Below are positions 15,299 to 24,257 of a DNA stretch of 64,000 bases, piece by piece; position 1 is the first letter of the stretch; every line of letters starts with the position of its first letter. The notes under the pieces are model-generated. The model searched no databases. It saw only the letters and a list, made by a program, of their open reading frames with translations, and was not told where the DNA came from. The stretch lies in NCBI GenBank assembly GCA_016841185.1, contig JAENZQ010000004.1, positions 84,008 to 148,007 of the forward strand, written 5' to 3'. The stretch comes from Anaerovorax odorimutans. Lineage in GTDB: Bacteria > Bacillota > Clostridia > Peptostreptococcales > JAAYPU01. The position numbers and the translations under genes are program-made.

Positions 15299-15779
15299 AT
15301 TGTGTCTGGTACATCCCATTGCTCTGCATATAATTAAAAATACCTTCACCATGCTGCTGTTCTTCTTTTTGTATGTGATTAAGTGCATTTCGTATGTTAT
15401 GGTCTGAGAATTCAAAAATGGCCGTATTATAGGTTGAGGCTATATACTTTTCAGTTGTGAGCATATCTTGACAAAGCTCGGCATCTTTTTTATTCTGATT
15501 TGCATCGGATTGCTTCTGTATGCTCTGCATTTGCTGGCCTTGCACCTGCCCGTCCTGCTGTTGTTGATCCTGTTGAGAAGCCGTATTTGGAACCTGGCCG
15601 TTTATAATCTGATTAATGGTGTTTAAATGTTGCTGTTCTTGTTGTGCAAAGTTCTGAAACATTTGTTTCAGTTGAGAGGCCTGAGCCTGATTGGCATAAT
15701 TATTGTATTTTTTTATACAGAGTTCTTCATGGGATTGTTGATCTTTTAATAGCAATTTTTCCTTTTGAGTTAAGTTCAT
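15297..15779 (-). CDS. CotF-family spore coat-like protein
   Basis: A 160-residue helical protein with two ferritin-like helical halves joined by a Gln-rich linker (residues about 70-105, with runs such as QQDQQQQDGQVQGQQMQ). The N-terminal LLLKDQQSHEELCIKKYNNY and C-terminal DMLTTEKYIASTYNTAIFEF are typical of the Coat_F family found in Bacillus and Clostridia spores. It is read away from the small gene at 15920 and has GGAGGTGA upstream. Likely spore-associated; exact layer unknown. Confidence 0.82.
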   Translation of the reverse strand: MNLTQKEKLLLKDQQSHEELCIKKYNNYANQAQASQLKQMFQNFAQQEQQHLNTINQIINGQVPNTASQQDQQQQDGQVQGQQMQSIQKQSDANQNKKDAELCQDMLTTEKYIASTYNTAIFEFSDHNIRNALNHIQKEEQQHGEGIFNYMQSNGMYQTQ

Positions 15780-15919
15780 TTAATCACCTCCGGTATTATT
15801 GTTTTCTTTTTCAATGCGAATATGTATAATAATTTCTTTCTTTTGTTGATTCCTTTTGATTGCTCTAATATAATGAGATATGAGAATACCTGAATATTAA
15901 TCCTGTGAGGTGAGTTGAG

Positions 15920-16120
15920 ATGTATTTGAGAGTTGTTTTTCTCGCTCTTTTGTGTGTTCCTGTTTTATACATAGTTTTCATATTAACAGGTTATCTGATT
16001 GATGAGATAATTCGCAAAGAACAGAGAAGAAATATGGATTACACGAAACGGGATTATGAAGATGATTATATTTATAAAGAATACCGGAAAAAACGAGATA
16101 ATTTTAAAGTGATTAGATAA
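15920..16120 (+). CDS. Small single-span membrane protein of unknown function
   Basis: A 66-residue protein: a hydrophobic segment (residues about 4-30, VVFLALLCVPVLYIVFILTG) followed by a strongly charged, Tyr/Lys/Asp-rich cytoplasmic tail (DYTKRDYEDDYIYKEYRKKR). The ATG is preceded by GAGGTGAG. It lies 69 nt upstream of tmk and may share its transcript. Not recognised as a named family. Confidence 0.6.
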   Translation: MYLRVVFLALLCVPVLYIVFILTGYLIDEIIRKEQRRNMDYTKRDYEDDYIYKEYRKKRDNFKVIR

Positions 16121-16189
16121 AAAGGAATTCATTCTATAATTTCACACAAAATATTAAAGAAGGGAAACTGCAAAATCAGGGTGTATGAT

Positions 16190-16813
16190 ATGCAAGGCTA
16201 TTTTATTACATTTGAAGGTCCTGATGGCTCAGGAAAATCCACTCAGATTCAATTGATTCAACAATATTTTCAGGAAAAAGGGTTTGACATGGTCATAACA
16301 CGAGAACCCGGCGGAACAAGAATAAGCGAAAAAATAAGGAAAATAATCTTGGATAAGACACATGTGGAAATGGACTATATTACGGAAGCATTATTATATG
16401 CTGCTTCAAGAGCACAGCATGTTTCACAGGTTATTATGCCTGCATTGGAAGAAGGGAAAGTGGTTATTTGTGATCGGTTTGTGGACTCAAGTCTTGTGTA
16501 TCAGGGCGTTGGCAGAGGTTTAGGAGAATGTGTCAAGGAAATAAATGATATTGCCATTCGCGGCTGCTTACCGGACATAACCTTTTTGTTTAAAATATCT
16601 CCTGAAGAGGGAAAAAAACGTATACGCCATGAAGACAGACTGGATATGGAGAACCTGGATTATCACACAAAAGTATACCAAGCATATTTAGAATTAGAAA
16701 GGATGAATCCTGATAGAATAAAGGGAATCAATGCAGACAGGTCAGTTGAAGAGATTCACAGGGAAATAAAGGACTATTTAGAAGTGTTATTGAAGAATCT
16801 TAAGAAAAAATGA
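16190..16813 (+). CDS. tmk: Thymidylate kinase
   Basis: A 207-residue dTMP kinase making dTDP for DNA synthesis. P-loop GPDGSGKST at residues 10-18, the DR(F/Y) motif in ICDRFVDSSLVYQG that binds dTMP, and the TREPGGTRISE stretch typical of TMK. ATG 16190 is preferred because AGGGTG lies 6 nt upstream; GTG at 16181 is in frame. It is followed by holB and ricT, a common Firmicutes gene order. Confidence 0.95.
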   Translation: MQGYFITFEGPDGSGKSTQIQLIQQYFQEKGFDMVITREPGGTRISEKIRKIILDKTHVEMDYITEALLYAASRAQHVSQVIMPALEEGKVVICDRFVDSSLVYQGVGRGLGECVKEINDIAIRGCLPDITFLFKISPEEGKKRIRHEDRLDMENLDYHTKVYQAYLELERMNPDRIKGINADRSVEEIHREIKDYLEVLLKNLKKK

Positions 16814-16830
16814 AAGAAGACTGATGATAA

Positions 16831-17808
16831 ATGAGTTTAAAAGATGTTATCGGACAGGAACACCTTATTGATATGCTTACAAAATCTTTAAAGGAAAAAG
16901 ATTTTTTTCATGCTTATATTTTCGAAGGACCCGCCGGGATCGGAAAACGATATACAGCTTTTAATTTTGCTAAAGGAATATTGTGCAACTCGGGTACATA
17001 TGATGCATGTGAATCTTGTATATCATGTTCCAAAATGAATCATTTTTGCCACCCTGATTACCATTATATTAAGTCAGAGGATAGTATCAAAGACAGACAG
17101 ATTGAGGAAATCCAGAAAGCCATGTCAAAGAAGCCCTATACAAGTCAGAATATGGTTTTTGTAATTGATGGCGCTGAAACTATGACAAAACGAGCACAGA
17201 ACCGATTGTTAAAAACTCTGGAAGAGCCCAACAAAAATAATATTATCATTCTTCTGACAGAAAACCTCAGCAGAATCCTCCCTACTGTTGTTTCAAGATG
17301 TATGACTTTGAAGTTTAAACCTTTATCGGATGAAAAGATATGTTTCTATTTAAAACATAAATATTCGGCAGATAACAAAAATATTGAGATTCTGGCTGCA
17401 TTTTCTAAGGGACGTATTGGAATGGCGGATGAAATGTATTGTTCGAAGACTTTCAGAAAAAGAAGAGAAAAAAGTATAGAGATTGCTCGAAAAATGGCAC
17501 GCCCGGATGAAGGATTCTTTGATTTGATTCACGAATTAGATGGTGAAAAAATAGACTTCCCCTTTTTTTTAGATATGATGGAATACTGGTATCGTGATAT
17601 TGCCTTTGTTTCATTTGTCGGTTATCATGAGAAGATATTGATGAATGTAGATTATCCGGATGCTTTACTTGAAGAAGCAAATAAGATAGGATATGAGAAA
17701 GCGGTAAAGATCGTTGAGATATTGGAAGAGGCAAAAAAAGAAATCAATTTGAATTTTAATTTTAATATGGTAATTAAAAACATGCTTTTTAAAATACAGG
17801 AGGAATGA
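16831..17808 (+). CDS. holB: DNA polymerase III delta' subunit
   Basis: A 325-residue clamp-loader ATPase-fold protein. GPAGIGKRYT at 33-42 occupies the P-loop position; a zinc module is formed by Cys52, Cys60, Cys63 and Cys66; ENLSRILPTVVSRCMTL is the sensor region of clamp-loader subunits. The P-loop ends GKR and not GK(S/T), as often seen in non-hydrolysing delta' subunits. Starts 15 nt after tmk and stops just before ricT. Confidence 0.92.
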   Translation: MSLKDVIGQEHLIDMLTKSLKEKDFFHAYIFEGPAGIGKRYTAFNFAKGILCNSGTYDACESCISCSKMNHFCHPDYHYIKSEDSIKDRQIEEIQKAMSKKPYTSQNMVFVIDGAETMTKRAQNRLLKTLEEPNKNNIIILLTENLSRILPTVVSRCMTLKFKPLSDEKICFYLKHKYSADNKNIEILAAFSKGRIGMADEMYCSKTFRKRREKSIEIARKMARPDEGFFDLIHELDGEKIDFPFFLDMMEYWYRDIAFVSFVGYHEKILMNVDYPDALLEEANKIGYEKAVKIVEILEEAKKEINLNFNFNMVIKNMLFKIQEE

Positions 17809-17809
17809 T

Positions 17810-18715
17810 ATGGTTAAAGTCATAGGTGTTAGATTTAAGAAAGCAGGTAAGATATATTATTTTGATCCGGATGAATTTGAAATAAATGAAGGAGATAAAG
17901 TTATTGTCGAAACAGCCAGAGGCATAGAATTCGGAAATGTTGTAGTTGGTAAAAAGATGGTTCATGAAGAGGAAATCGTACAGCCTTTAAAAAAAGTTGT
18001 CAGGATTGCAACGGAAAAAGATCTGGCCCACCATCGGGAAAATATTCAAAATAAAGAACGGGCGTTATCCATATGTCAGGAAAAGATAGAAAAACACGGA
18101 TTAAAAATGAAATTGATTGATGTAGAATATACATTTGACAATAATAAAATTATTTTTTATTTCACGGCTGAGGGGAGAGTGGACTTCAGGGAGTTAGTAA
18201 AAGATCTGGCAGCAATTTTTAAGATGCGGATTGAATTAAGACAAATTGGTGTCAGAGATGAGGCCAAAATGTTAGGGGGAATCGGAACTTGCGGGAAAAG
18301 CTTGTGCTGTGCTTCCTGGCTTGGTGAATTCGACCCTGTCTCCATAAAAATGGCTAAAGTACAGAATCTGTCCTTGAATCCAACAAAAATATCAGGAACA
18401 TGCGGCCGCCTTATGTGCTGTTTAAAATTTGAGAGTGATATTTATCAGATGCTCAGAGATAATCTTCCGGAAGTTGGCGAAAGAGTTATGACGCCTGAAG
18501 GAATAGGAAGAGTTATAGAAAGCAATATTTTGGAAGAAAAAGTTAAAGCAAGACGTATCATTGAGGAAGCCTCAATGGATAAGGAAGAAAAACTGGATGA
18601 TGAAGTAATGGAATTTGATAAAAAATCTGTTGAAAGATTAGATATTTCAGATGCAGATACTGATGATGGAGATGATCAGATTCCTGAAGAATTCAAAGAG
18701 CTTCTTGATGATTAA
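17810..18715 (+). CDS. ricT: RicT (YaaT), PSP1-domain regulator of the Y-complex
   Basis: A 301-residue protein with the PSP1 domain and its cysteine motifs GGIGTCGKSLCCASW and SGTCGRLMCCLKFE, which in Bacillus subtilis hold part of the Fe-S clusters of the RicAFT complex that acts with RNase Y in mRNA processing and affects sporulation and competence. The tail (after about 245) is acidic and variable. AGGAGG overlaps the holB end and the ATG is 1 nt after its stop, so translation is coupled. Confidence 0.92.
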   Translation: MVKVIGVRFKKAGKIYYFDPDEFEINEGDKVIVETARGIEFGNVVVGKKMVHEEEIVQPLKKVVRIATEKDLAHHRENIQNKERALSICQEKIEKHGLKMKLIDVEYTFDNNKIIFYFTAEGRVDFRELVKDLAAIFKMRIELRQIGVRDEAKMLGGIGTCGKSLCCASWLGEFDPVSIKMAKVQNLSLNPTKISGTCGRLMCCLKFESDIYQMLRDNLPEVGERVMTPEGIGRVIESNILEEKVKARRIIEEASMDKEEKLDDEVMEFDKKSVERLDISDADTDDGDDQIPEEFKELLDD

Positions 18716-18746
18716 AAACACTCATCAGTATTTAAAGGAGATCAAC

Positions 18747-19358
18747 ATGAGAAAAAATATATTTGTTATTCTTTTTGTGTTGGCAGTTCCCTTGTTTTTT
18801 TTGCCGGGATGTTCCGGCAGCGATATGTCAGAGTCTGATTCCCAAAAGATGGATGAAATAAATGAAGAAAAAGAAACGGAAAACAAGGATGATATAAGAG
18901 AGTCCGGTATATTTGAAGGAGATATGCTGAAAACTTTTTACTTGGAAGATAATAGCGGTAACAGTGTGAGTAGTTCAGACCTCATAGGCAGTGTCACTCT
19001 CCTTAATTTCTGGACTTCATGGTCTTTGGAATCTGAAGCTGTTAATGATATTTTTTCAGATTGTGCAAACACTTTTAAAGACACTGTCAATATTGTGTCT
19101 GTAAACGTAACTGCCGTTGAAGGGCATAATCTGGAATATGTGATCAAGTACATCAGGGATAAAGGTTATGAATTCCCGATTTACTTTGATTTAGAGGGAA
19201 GTGTTGCAAAAAAATATCTTATTCGGTCTTTTCCTACAACTTATTTAATCGATGAAAAAGGCTATATTGCTAATATCTATATCGGAGAGATCGATGAAAA
19301 AGATTTTATAGCAGAAATTAAAGAGTTATTAAATGATTATGGTTCATCCGATGACTAA
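18747..19358 (+). CDS. Thioredoxin-fold lipoprotein lacking the CxxC active site
   Basis: A 203-residue exported protein with a lipobox ending FFLPGCSG (Cys near 22), an acidic linker (30-55), and a TlpA/ResA-like thioredoxin fold (about 65-200). The active-site position reads NFWTSWSLESEAV, where related proteins have W(C)xxC: both cysteines are absent. The cis-Pro region RSFPTTYLID is kept. It therefore cannot do thiol-disulphide exchange and may bind a partner or ligand. ATG 18747 has AAAGGAG 7 nt upstream. It follows ricT closely and may be in the same operon. Confidence 0.82.
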   Translation: MRKNIFVILFVLAVPLFFLPGCSGSDMSESDSQKMDEINEEKETENKDDIRESGIFEGDMLKTFYLEDNSGNSVSSSDLIGSVTLLNFWTSWSLESEAVNDIFSDCANTFKDTVNIVSVNVTAVEGHNLEYVIKYIRDKGYEFPIYFDLEGSVAKKYLIRSFPTTYLIDEKGYIANIYIGEIDEKDFIAEIKELLNDYGSSDD

Positions 19359-19423
19359 GAATTCTAAGACGCCATCTTAAGATGAGAATTTTACAGTCAC
19401 CGGATACGATTTCTAACCTTCAC

Positions 19424-19442
19424 ATGGAGCTTTAAGCTCCAT
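19424..19442. terminator. Palindrome between the thioredoxin-like and methylase genes
   Basis: ATGGAGC-TTTAA-GCTCCAT forms a short perfect hairpin. There is no T-run after it, so it may only be a weak terminator or a repeat. Confidence 0.35.
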
Positions 19443-19478
19443 ATAAAGCCAAGAACTCTGTTTATGATCGGGTGTGTT

Positions 19479-20219
19479 ATGCAGAAAATATTACTAAAAG
19501 AAAACGAGCGGATCGAGGAAGTTCAATTTGCAGGAATAAGGCTTATTCAGAATCCTCAATGGTTCTGTTACGGGATAGATGCTGTTCTTCTTTCTAAGTT
19601 TTGCAAAGCAAAAAACGGGTGGAGAGCTGTGGATTTGGGGACCGGAACAGGAATCATTCCTTTGCTGCTCTGCCGCGCTTCCAATTTCAATGAGATAATT
19701 GGAATAGAAATACAAGATGAAGTTGCAGATATGGCATATAGAAGTGTCAAATTGAATAATCTTGAACATAAAGTAAAAATATTGAATACGGATCTCAATA
19801 ATGCCTGTGATTATATTGAAATGAATTCATTTGATATGGTCATAAGTAATCCTCCATATATGTCTAAGAATGAAGGGCTTAAAAATAAGGAAAGCATAAA
19901 GGCTTGTTCAAGGCATGAAATGAAAGCCTCCCTCGAGGAAGTGATTGCTGTTGCATATAAATTACTAAAACCGCAAGGGCATTTTTATATGGTGCATAGG
20001 CCCCATCGGTTGGCAGACATTTTTTGTACATGCAGAGAGTATCGCCTTGAACCTAAGAAAATCCAGTTTGTTCATCCTAAAATGGGCAAAAGGCCTAATA
20101 TCTTGTTGCTGCACTGTACGAAATATGGAAAGAAAGAATTAAAATTCATGGATCCTTTATATGTATATAATGAAGATGGAACATATACCGAAGAGATCCT
20201 TGAAATTTATGGAAAATAA
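19479..20219 (+). CDS. TrmN6-like tRNA adenine-N6 methyltransferase
   Basis: A 246-residue SAM-dependent methylase: SAM-binding VDLGTGTGIIPLLL (near 54), acidic IGIEIQDE, and the amino-methylating motif SNPPYMS (near 127), in the arrangement of the YfiC/TrmN6 family that methylates A37 of tRNA-Val1. Some members act on other tRNAs, so the substrate is inferred. ATG 19479 is chosen; ATG 19464 adds five residues and also lacks a clear ribosome site. Confidence 0.85.
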   Translation: MQKILLKENERIEEVQFAGIRLIQNPQWFCYGIDAVLLSKFCKAKNGWRAVDLGTGTGIIPLLLCRASNFNEIIGIEIQDEVADMAYRSVKLNNLEHKVKILNTDLNNACDYIEMNSFDMVISNPPYMSKNEGLKNKESIKACSRHEMKASLEEVIAVAYKLLKPQGHFYMVHRPHRLADIFCTCREYRLEPKKIQFVHPKMGKRPNILLLHCTKYGKKELKFMDPLYVYNEDGTYTEEILEIYGK

Positions 20220-20224
20220 ATATA

Positions 20225-20253
20225 AAAGCTTGTTGATGTGTGCAACAAGCTTT
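20225..20253. terminator. Bidirectional terminator between trmN6-like gene and abrB
   Basis: AAAGCTTGTTG (20225-20235) pairs with CAACAAGCTTT (20243-20253) with a 7-nt loop, between two converging genes. It touches the last base of abrB. Confidence 0.7.
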
Positions 20254-20494
20254 ATAATTTCTTAATTTCTTCCAGACAATCTTTGCAGATATTTTTGTCG
20301 TGAATTCTGGTTACCTCTTTTGCGTTTCCGCAGAATATACATGCAGGTGCATATTTTTTCAGAATAATCATTTCTCCATCTACATATATTTCCAACGGGT
20401 CTTTGATTTCGATATTAAGGTTTCTCCTTAATTCAATTGGTAATACAACTCTTCCCAGCTCATCGACTTTTCTGACAATACCGGTTGCTTTCAT
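20252..20494 (-). CDS. abrB: AbrB-family transition-state regulator with CxxC pairs
   Basis: An 80-residue DNA-binding protein. Residues 1-50 are the AbrB swapped-hairpin domain (GIVRKVDELGRVVLPIELRR, then IYVDGEMIILKKY); the C-terminal part carries two CxxC pairs (CIFCGN, CKDCLEE) likely to bind zinc, as in clostridial AbrB proteins. Start at 20494 has AGGAGG upstream; longer in-frame versions would pass through that ribosome site. AbrB proteins repress post-exponential and sporulation genes. Confidence 0.9.
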   Translation of the reverse strand: MKATGIVRKVDELGRVVLPIELRRNLNIEIKDPLEIYVDGEMIILKKYAPACIFCGNAKEVTRIHDKNICKDCLEEIKKL

Positions 20495-20613
20495 GTGCAA
20501 ACCTCCTATAAAATTTACATATTTCGACAATAATCTGACTTTTATGATACCAAATGAAAAAAAATAAGTCAACAACCAAAAAAATTTAATTAAAAGGTAA
20601 AATTACCCAATAG

Positions 20614-20949
20614 CTATGATTTAAAGATTTTCATTAAAATATTTCTAAGAGAAGCAACGGCATTTATAACAGTGGTTACTGCAGCTACTACATTTTGGTT
20701 GTTTTTAACAGAGTCGGACAAAATAGAGGCTGATTCAGACAGATTATTGATTGCAGATTGAACATTCTTTGTGCTTTGTGATGCCATATTAGTGATCATC
20801 TCAATGTCTTCCAAAACAGAATTCATTTTTTTGACTGCGGGAATTAAATTCCTGATTAAAATGATGATATAAATAATCATAATAATCAAGGCAGCCCCAA
20901 TTAAAATCCAACCTAATTCTCCCAATGTAATTTCAATTGAAGTATCCAT
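20614..20949 (-). CDS. Small membrane-anchored helical protein (DUF948-like)
   Basis: A 111-residue protein with one membrane span (residues about 10-33, LGWILIGAALIIMIIYIIIL) followed by a long amphipathic helix rich in Asn/Ser/Thr heptads (MASQSTKNVQSAINNLSESA). It resembles DUF948 proteins, whose role is unknown. AGGAGGTG precedes the ATG. It is read in the same direction as abrB, 119 nt upstream of it. Confidence 0.65.
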   Translation of the reverse strand: MDTSIEITLGELGWILIGAALIIMIIYIIILIRNLIPAVKKMNSVLEDIEMITNMASQSTKNVQSAINNLSESASILSDSVKNNQNVVAAVTTVINAVASLRNILMKIFKS

Positions 20950-21355
20950 TTTCCACCTCCTGTTGTGCTTTAAAATCTATCATAACTCAAAAGCGAAGAT
21001 TTTAAACTTAATCTTACTTTATTATTACTCATAAAGCGATATTTTACAATAATATTGTTTAAATTTACAAAAATTATCCAGATGCTTTACTTCACAATAG
21101 ATAATGGATAATGGACAATGATGTCTGTTTTTTCTTCAATGAGAATTTTGCTTTTTCTATATATACCCAATATATATTTTTCTAACAATCTAATTATATA
21201 AGTTATCAAAGGATTATTATGAGATAGTAATATGTTCAGAATGCTTGAATATTATTAAGAAGAAATACGATTCAGGGGTTTTTAGAGGTTACTGATCCAA
21301 AAAGATAATTGTCCATTAACCTCTGATCTTTGGTTTTTGAAAGAGGTGCATGAAT
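20950..21355. other. 406-nt spacer without a recognisable gene
   Basis: AT-rich sequence between two diverging genes. It holds short near-repeats (GATAATGGATAATGGACAATG near 21103, and an inverted echo TTGTCCATTAACC near 21308) but no coding frame with a ribosome site. Promoters for spmA and the small membrane protein presumably lie here; none is convincing by eye. Confidence 0.5.
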
Positions 21356-21928
21356 ATGATGGGTTACATTTGGGCGGGATTGATGATCATTGGGATAATG
21401 ACTGCTCTGTTTTCAGGGGAATTGGAAGCATTGAACACTGCTTTTTTTCAATCCTGTGAGGATGCGGTTTTTTTTACAATTGGATTGGCAGGGATCATGG
21501 CGCTCTGGTCGGGGATCATGAATATTGCAAAAGGCGCCGGAATGATCCGGGCTTTTTCAAAAGCCGCACGACCAATTTTAAGATATATATTTCCTGAAGA
21601 AAAAAATGAGGATACGTTAAGCCTGATTATAATGAACATGGTTATGAACATGTTTGGTGCAGGAAACTCCGCCACCGTGTTCGGGATAAAAGCAATGAAA
21701 GCTTTAGACCGGTCAAATCATCATAGGAAGACTGCCAGCAATACCATGTGTATGTTTTTGGTAATCAATATGTCCTCGGTTCAGCTTATACCCCTTATGA
21801 TTATGAAAATAAGAAGTGATGCAGGTTCGTTGAATTCAGTGGATATTCTGATTCCTACTATTATTGCGACTTCTGTTTCCACTTTAACAGGGATAATTAT
21901 TTGTAAATTTTTTGAAAGGAGAACCTGA
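21356..21928 (+). CDS. spmA: Spore maturation protein A (SpmA)
   Basis: A 190-residue polytopic membrane protein of the nucleoside-recognition/Gate family, with the SpmA-type stretch NMVMNMFGAGNSATVFGIKAM. In Bacillus SpmA and SpmB are needed for full spore core dehydration. ATG 21356 has AGAGGTG 7 nt upstream; ATG at 21350 is too close to that site. It abuts spmB with no gap. Confidence 0.92.
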   Translation: MMGYIWAGLMIIGIMTALFSGELEALNTAFFQSCEDAVFFTIGLAGIMALWSGIMNIAKGAGMIRAFSKAARPILRYIFPEEKNEDTLSLIIMNMVMNMFGAGNSATVFGIKAMKALDRSNHHRKTASNTMCMFLVINMSSVQLIPLMIMKIRSDAGSLNSVDILIPTIIATSVSTLTGIIICKFFERRT

Positions 21929-22453
21929 ATGGATATTTTAAAGCTTATCTCTTATTCCATAATACCTGTTATACTGACGGTTATTCTTGCATATGGTCTG
22001 ATAAAAAATGTAGATTTATACGGGCTTTTTGCCGAAGGTGCAAAAGATGGCATCCATACAGCAGTGGGTATTATGCCCTATATGATTGCTATTTTTGTTG
22101 CAATTGCTTTTTTTACTGCTTCCGGGGCTTTGGGTATGCTGGAACATCTTTTCTCTCCTATCTGTAAGATATTAGGCTTTCCGTCTGAACTTCTGTCATT
22201 ACTTTTTATCAAACCTGTTTCCGGGAGCGGAGGCTTGGCAGTTGTTAAAACCATTCTTGAACAATACGGGGCGGACAGTTATATTGGCCGGGCGGCTTCT
22301 GTAATGATGGGGTCTGCAGAAACCATTTTTTATACGATAGCAATATATTTTGGTGTCACATCTGTAAAAAAATCAAGATATGTCATGATAAGCGGATTAG
22401 CAGCATATTTTGCAGGTGTGGCGGCATCGGTAATCATCTGTAAATATATTTAG
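21929..22453 (+). CDS. spmB: Spore maturation protein B (SpmB)
   Basis: A 174-residue membrane protein of the same Gate family with the SpmB hallmark FIKPVSGSGGLAVVKTILEQ and MMGSAETIFYTIAIYFG. Begins directly after the spmA stop, with AAAGGAG inside the spmA end, so the pair is translationally coupled and works together in spore maturation. Confidence 0.93.
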   Translation: MDILKLISYSIIPVILTVILAYGLIKNVDLYGLFAEGAKDGIHTAVGIMPYMIAIFVAIAFFTASGALGMLEHLFSPICKILGFPSELLSLLFIKPVSGSGGLAVVKTILEQYGADSYIGRAASVMMGSAETIFYTIAIYFGVTSVKKSRYVMISGLAAYFAGVAASVIICKYI

Positions 22454-22779
22454 CATTTTCTATGTATAGGCAGTAGTAAAATGGGAATAATTTAGATTGA
22501 ACAAGGAAGATGTGCATTTATTAATATGTTTTCGTCCCCCTTTAGCATATATAACAAAATGCCCACTTCCTTTTCTTTTTTTTTGGTTATAAAACAAAAA
22601 GTATGGTATAATTTTAAAGAATATTATTTGAAAATATATAGATATTGTAGTATATATAAAGTGGCATATAATATATATGTGACTTGATTGATCATTCGGC
22701 AATGAAATTCCTTATTTTGCTTAAAGGAATTTAAAACTTGGAGAATGTAAAGAATATGTATTTATAAGGAGGAAAGGTA
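22454..22779. other. Spacer upstream of murA
   Basis: No gene is seen. A TATAAT at 22607-22612 may be a -10 box but has no good -35 partner; the sequence is otherwise AT-rich with poly-T (22571-22584). Confidence 0.4.
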
Positions 22780-24045
22780 GTGCCGAAATATATCATAGAA
22801 AGAAATGGTCCCCTTAAAGGAGAGGTAGAGATAAGCGGTTCGAAAAATGCAGTATTGCCAATTATGGCTGCTTCCATTCTTACATCAAAGAAATGTATTA
22901 TTACAGAAATTCCTAAACTTAGAGACGTAGATGTGATGTGTCAGCTTCTTAAAAGTGTGGGTGCCGAGGTACATATAGATTACATAAAGAAGGAAATATC
23001 CATAACCTGTGATACTGTTAGTGAATTAGAAGCACCTTACGAATTAGTAAAGCAAATGAGAGCATCCAACCTTATAATGGGGCCTCTGCTTGCACGAACC
23101 GGTAAAGTTAAAATAGCAATGCCCGGGGGATGTGCAATAGGGGCAAGGCCCATAGATCTTCATCTTAAGGGTTTTCAGGCACTTGGAGCGGAAATTGAAT
23201 TAGAACATGGATATGTAGAAGCCAGAGCGGATAGATTGGTGGGTGACAAGATATATCTTGATTTTCCAAGTGTCGGGGCGACAGAAAACATTATGATGTG
23301 TGCAGTGTTGTCTGAAGGTACTACAACAATTGAAAATGCTGCAGAGGAGCCGGAGATCGTTGACCTGGCTAATTTTCTCAACAGTATTGGAGGTAAAATA
23401 AAAGGCGCCGGTACAGATACCATTAAAATAGAAGGTGTTTCTGAAAGAGAATTGACGGGAACACGGTATACAATCATTCCTGACAGAATAGAGACAGGAA
23501 CATTTATGGTTGCGGCAGCGGTGACAAGAGGTGATTTGATTATAAAAAATGCCATTGCCGATCATGTCAAGCCTGTTATCGCTAAACTTAAAGAATGTGG
23601 TGTAGAAATAACAGAAAGCGATGGAAACATTCGGGTAACAGCATATAACGAGATTAAAGCGACCGATATCAAAACGCTTCCTTATCCGGGATTTCCAACC
23701 GATATGCAGGCTCAATTTATGACTTTGCTCACTTCGGTCAACGGAACCAGTATTATTATTGAAACAGTATTTGAAAACAGATATATGCATATTGGTGAAC
23801 TGAATCGTATGGGTGCCAATATAAAAATTGAAGGCAGAAGTGCGGTTGTTTCAGGAAAACAACCATTAGAAGGGGCTCAAGTGACGGCTACGGACTTGAG
23901 AGCCGGGGCAGCTCTTGTTCTTGCCGGTCTTATAGCAGAAGGTGCTACGGAAATATCTGATATCTATCATATTGAAAGAGGATACTCGGAGTTTGTTGAA
24001 AAACTTTCAAAAGTAGGCGCTAAAATAAAAAAAATTGATGACTAA
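22780..24045 (+). CDS. murA: UDP-N-acetylglucosamine 1-carboxyvinyltransferase
   Basis: A 421-residue EPSP-synthase-fold enzyme that transfers enolpyruvate from PEP to UDP-GlcNAc, the first committed step of peptidoglycan synthesis. SGSKNAVLPIMAA is the substrate-binding N-terminus; Cys118 in MPGGCAIGARPIDLH is the fosfomycin-sensitive catalytic residue; the PGFPTDMQAQFM motif is intact. GTG start with AAGGAGG 6 nt upstream. Firmicutes often have two copies; the distance from atp genes and the neighbouring spoIID suggest the MurAA/MurZ question must be settled by phylogeny. Confidence 0.95.
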   Translation: MPKYIIERNGPLKGEVEISGSKNAVLPIMAASILTSKKCIITEIPKLRDVDVMCQLLKSVGAEVHIDYIKKEISITCDTVSELEAPYELVKQMRASNLIMGPLLARTGKVKIAMPGGCAIGARPIDLHLKGFQALGAEIELEHGYVEARADRLVGDKIYLDFPSVGATENIMMCAVLSEGTTTIENAAEEPEIVDLANFLNSIGGKIKGAGTDTIKIEGVSERELTGTRYTIIPDRIETGTFMVAAAVTRGDLIIKNAIADHVKPVIAKLKECGVEITESDGNIRVTAYNEIKATDIKTLPYPGFPTDMQAQFMTLLTSVNGTSIIIETVFENRYMHIGELNRMGANIKIEGRSAVVSGKQPLEGAQVTATDLRAGAALVLAGLIAEGATEISDIYHIERGYSEFVEKLSKVGAKIKKIDD

Positions 24046-24063
24046 TCAAGAAACAAAGAAACA

Positions 24064-24124
24064 GAAGGGACGGTTCTTTTTGTTTACTCAATTGCTTTGG
24101 GTAAACAAAAAGAACCGTCCCTTC
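24064..24124. repeat. Perfect 24-bp inverted repeat
   Basis: The arm at 24064-24087 (GAAGGGACGGTTCTTTTTG...) is exactly complementary to 24101-24124, with a 13-nt loop. No T-run follows, so it is not a standard terminator. This GGGACGGTTCTTTTTGTTT word is a well-known dispersed hairpin in clostridial genomes. Confidence 0.75.
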
Positions 24125-24143
24125 GTTTACTTATACTTACACT

Positions 24144-24169
24144 AACCGGATTCAAAAGATCCGGTTTTT
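24144..24169 (+). terminator. Intrinsic terminator of murA
   Basis: AACCGGAT (24144-24151) pairs with ATCCGGTT (24159-24166), followed by TTTTG. It lies 98 nt after the murA stop, beyond the 24-bp inverted repeat. Confidence 0.7.
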
Positions 24170-24257
24170 GATTCTTCCAAACCTTTCAGGAATATTTCCC
24201 ATAAGCATGTCATATAAATTTATAAAATGATTATCAAACCTGAAAAGGTGGATGTTG

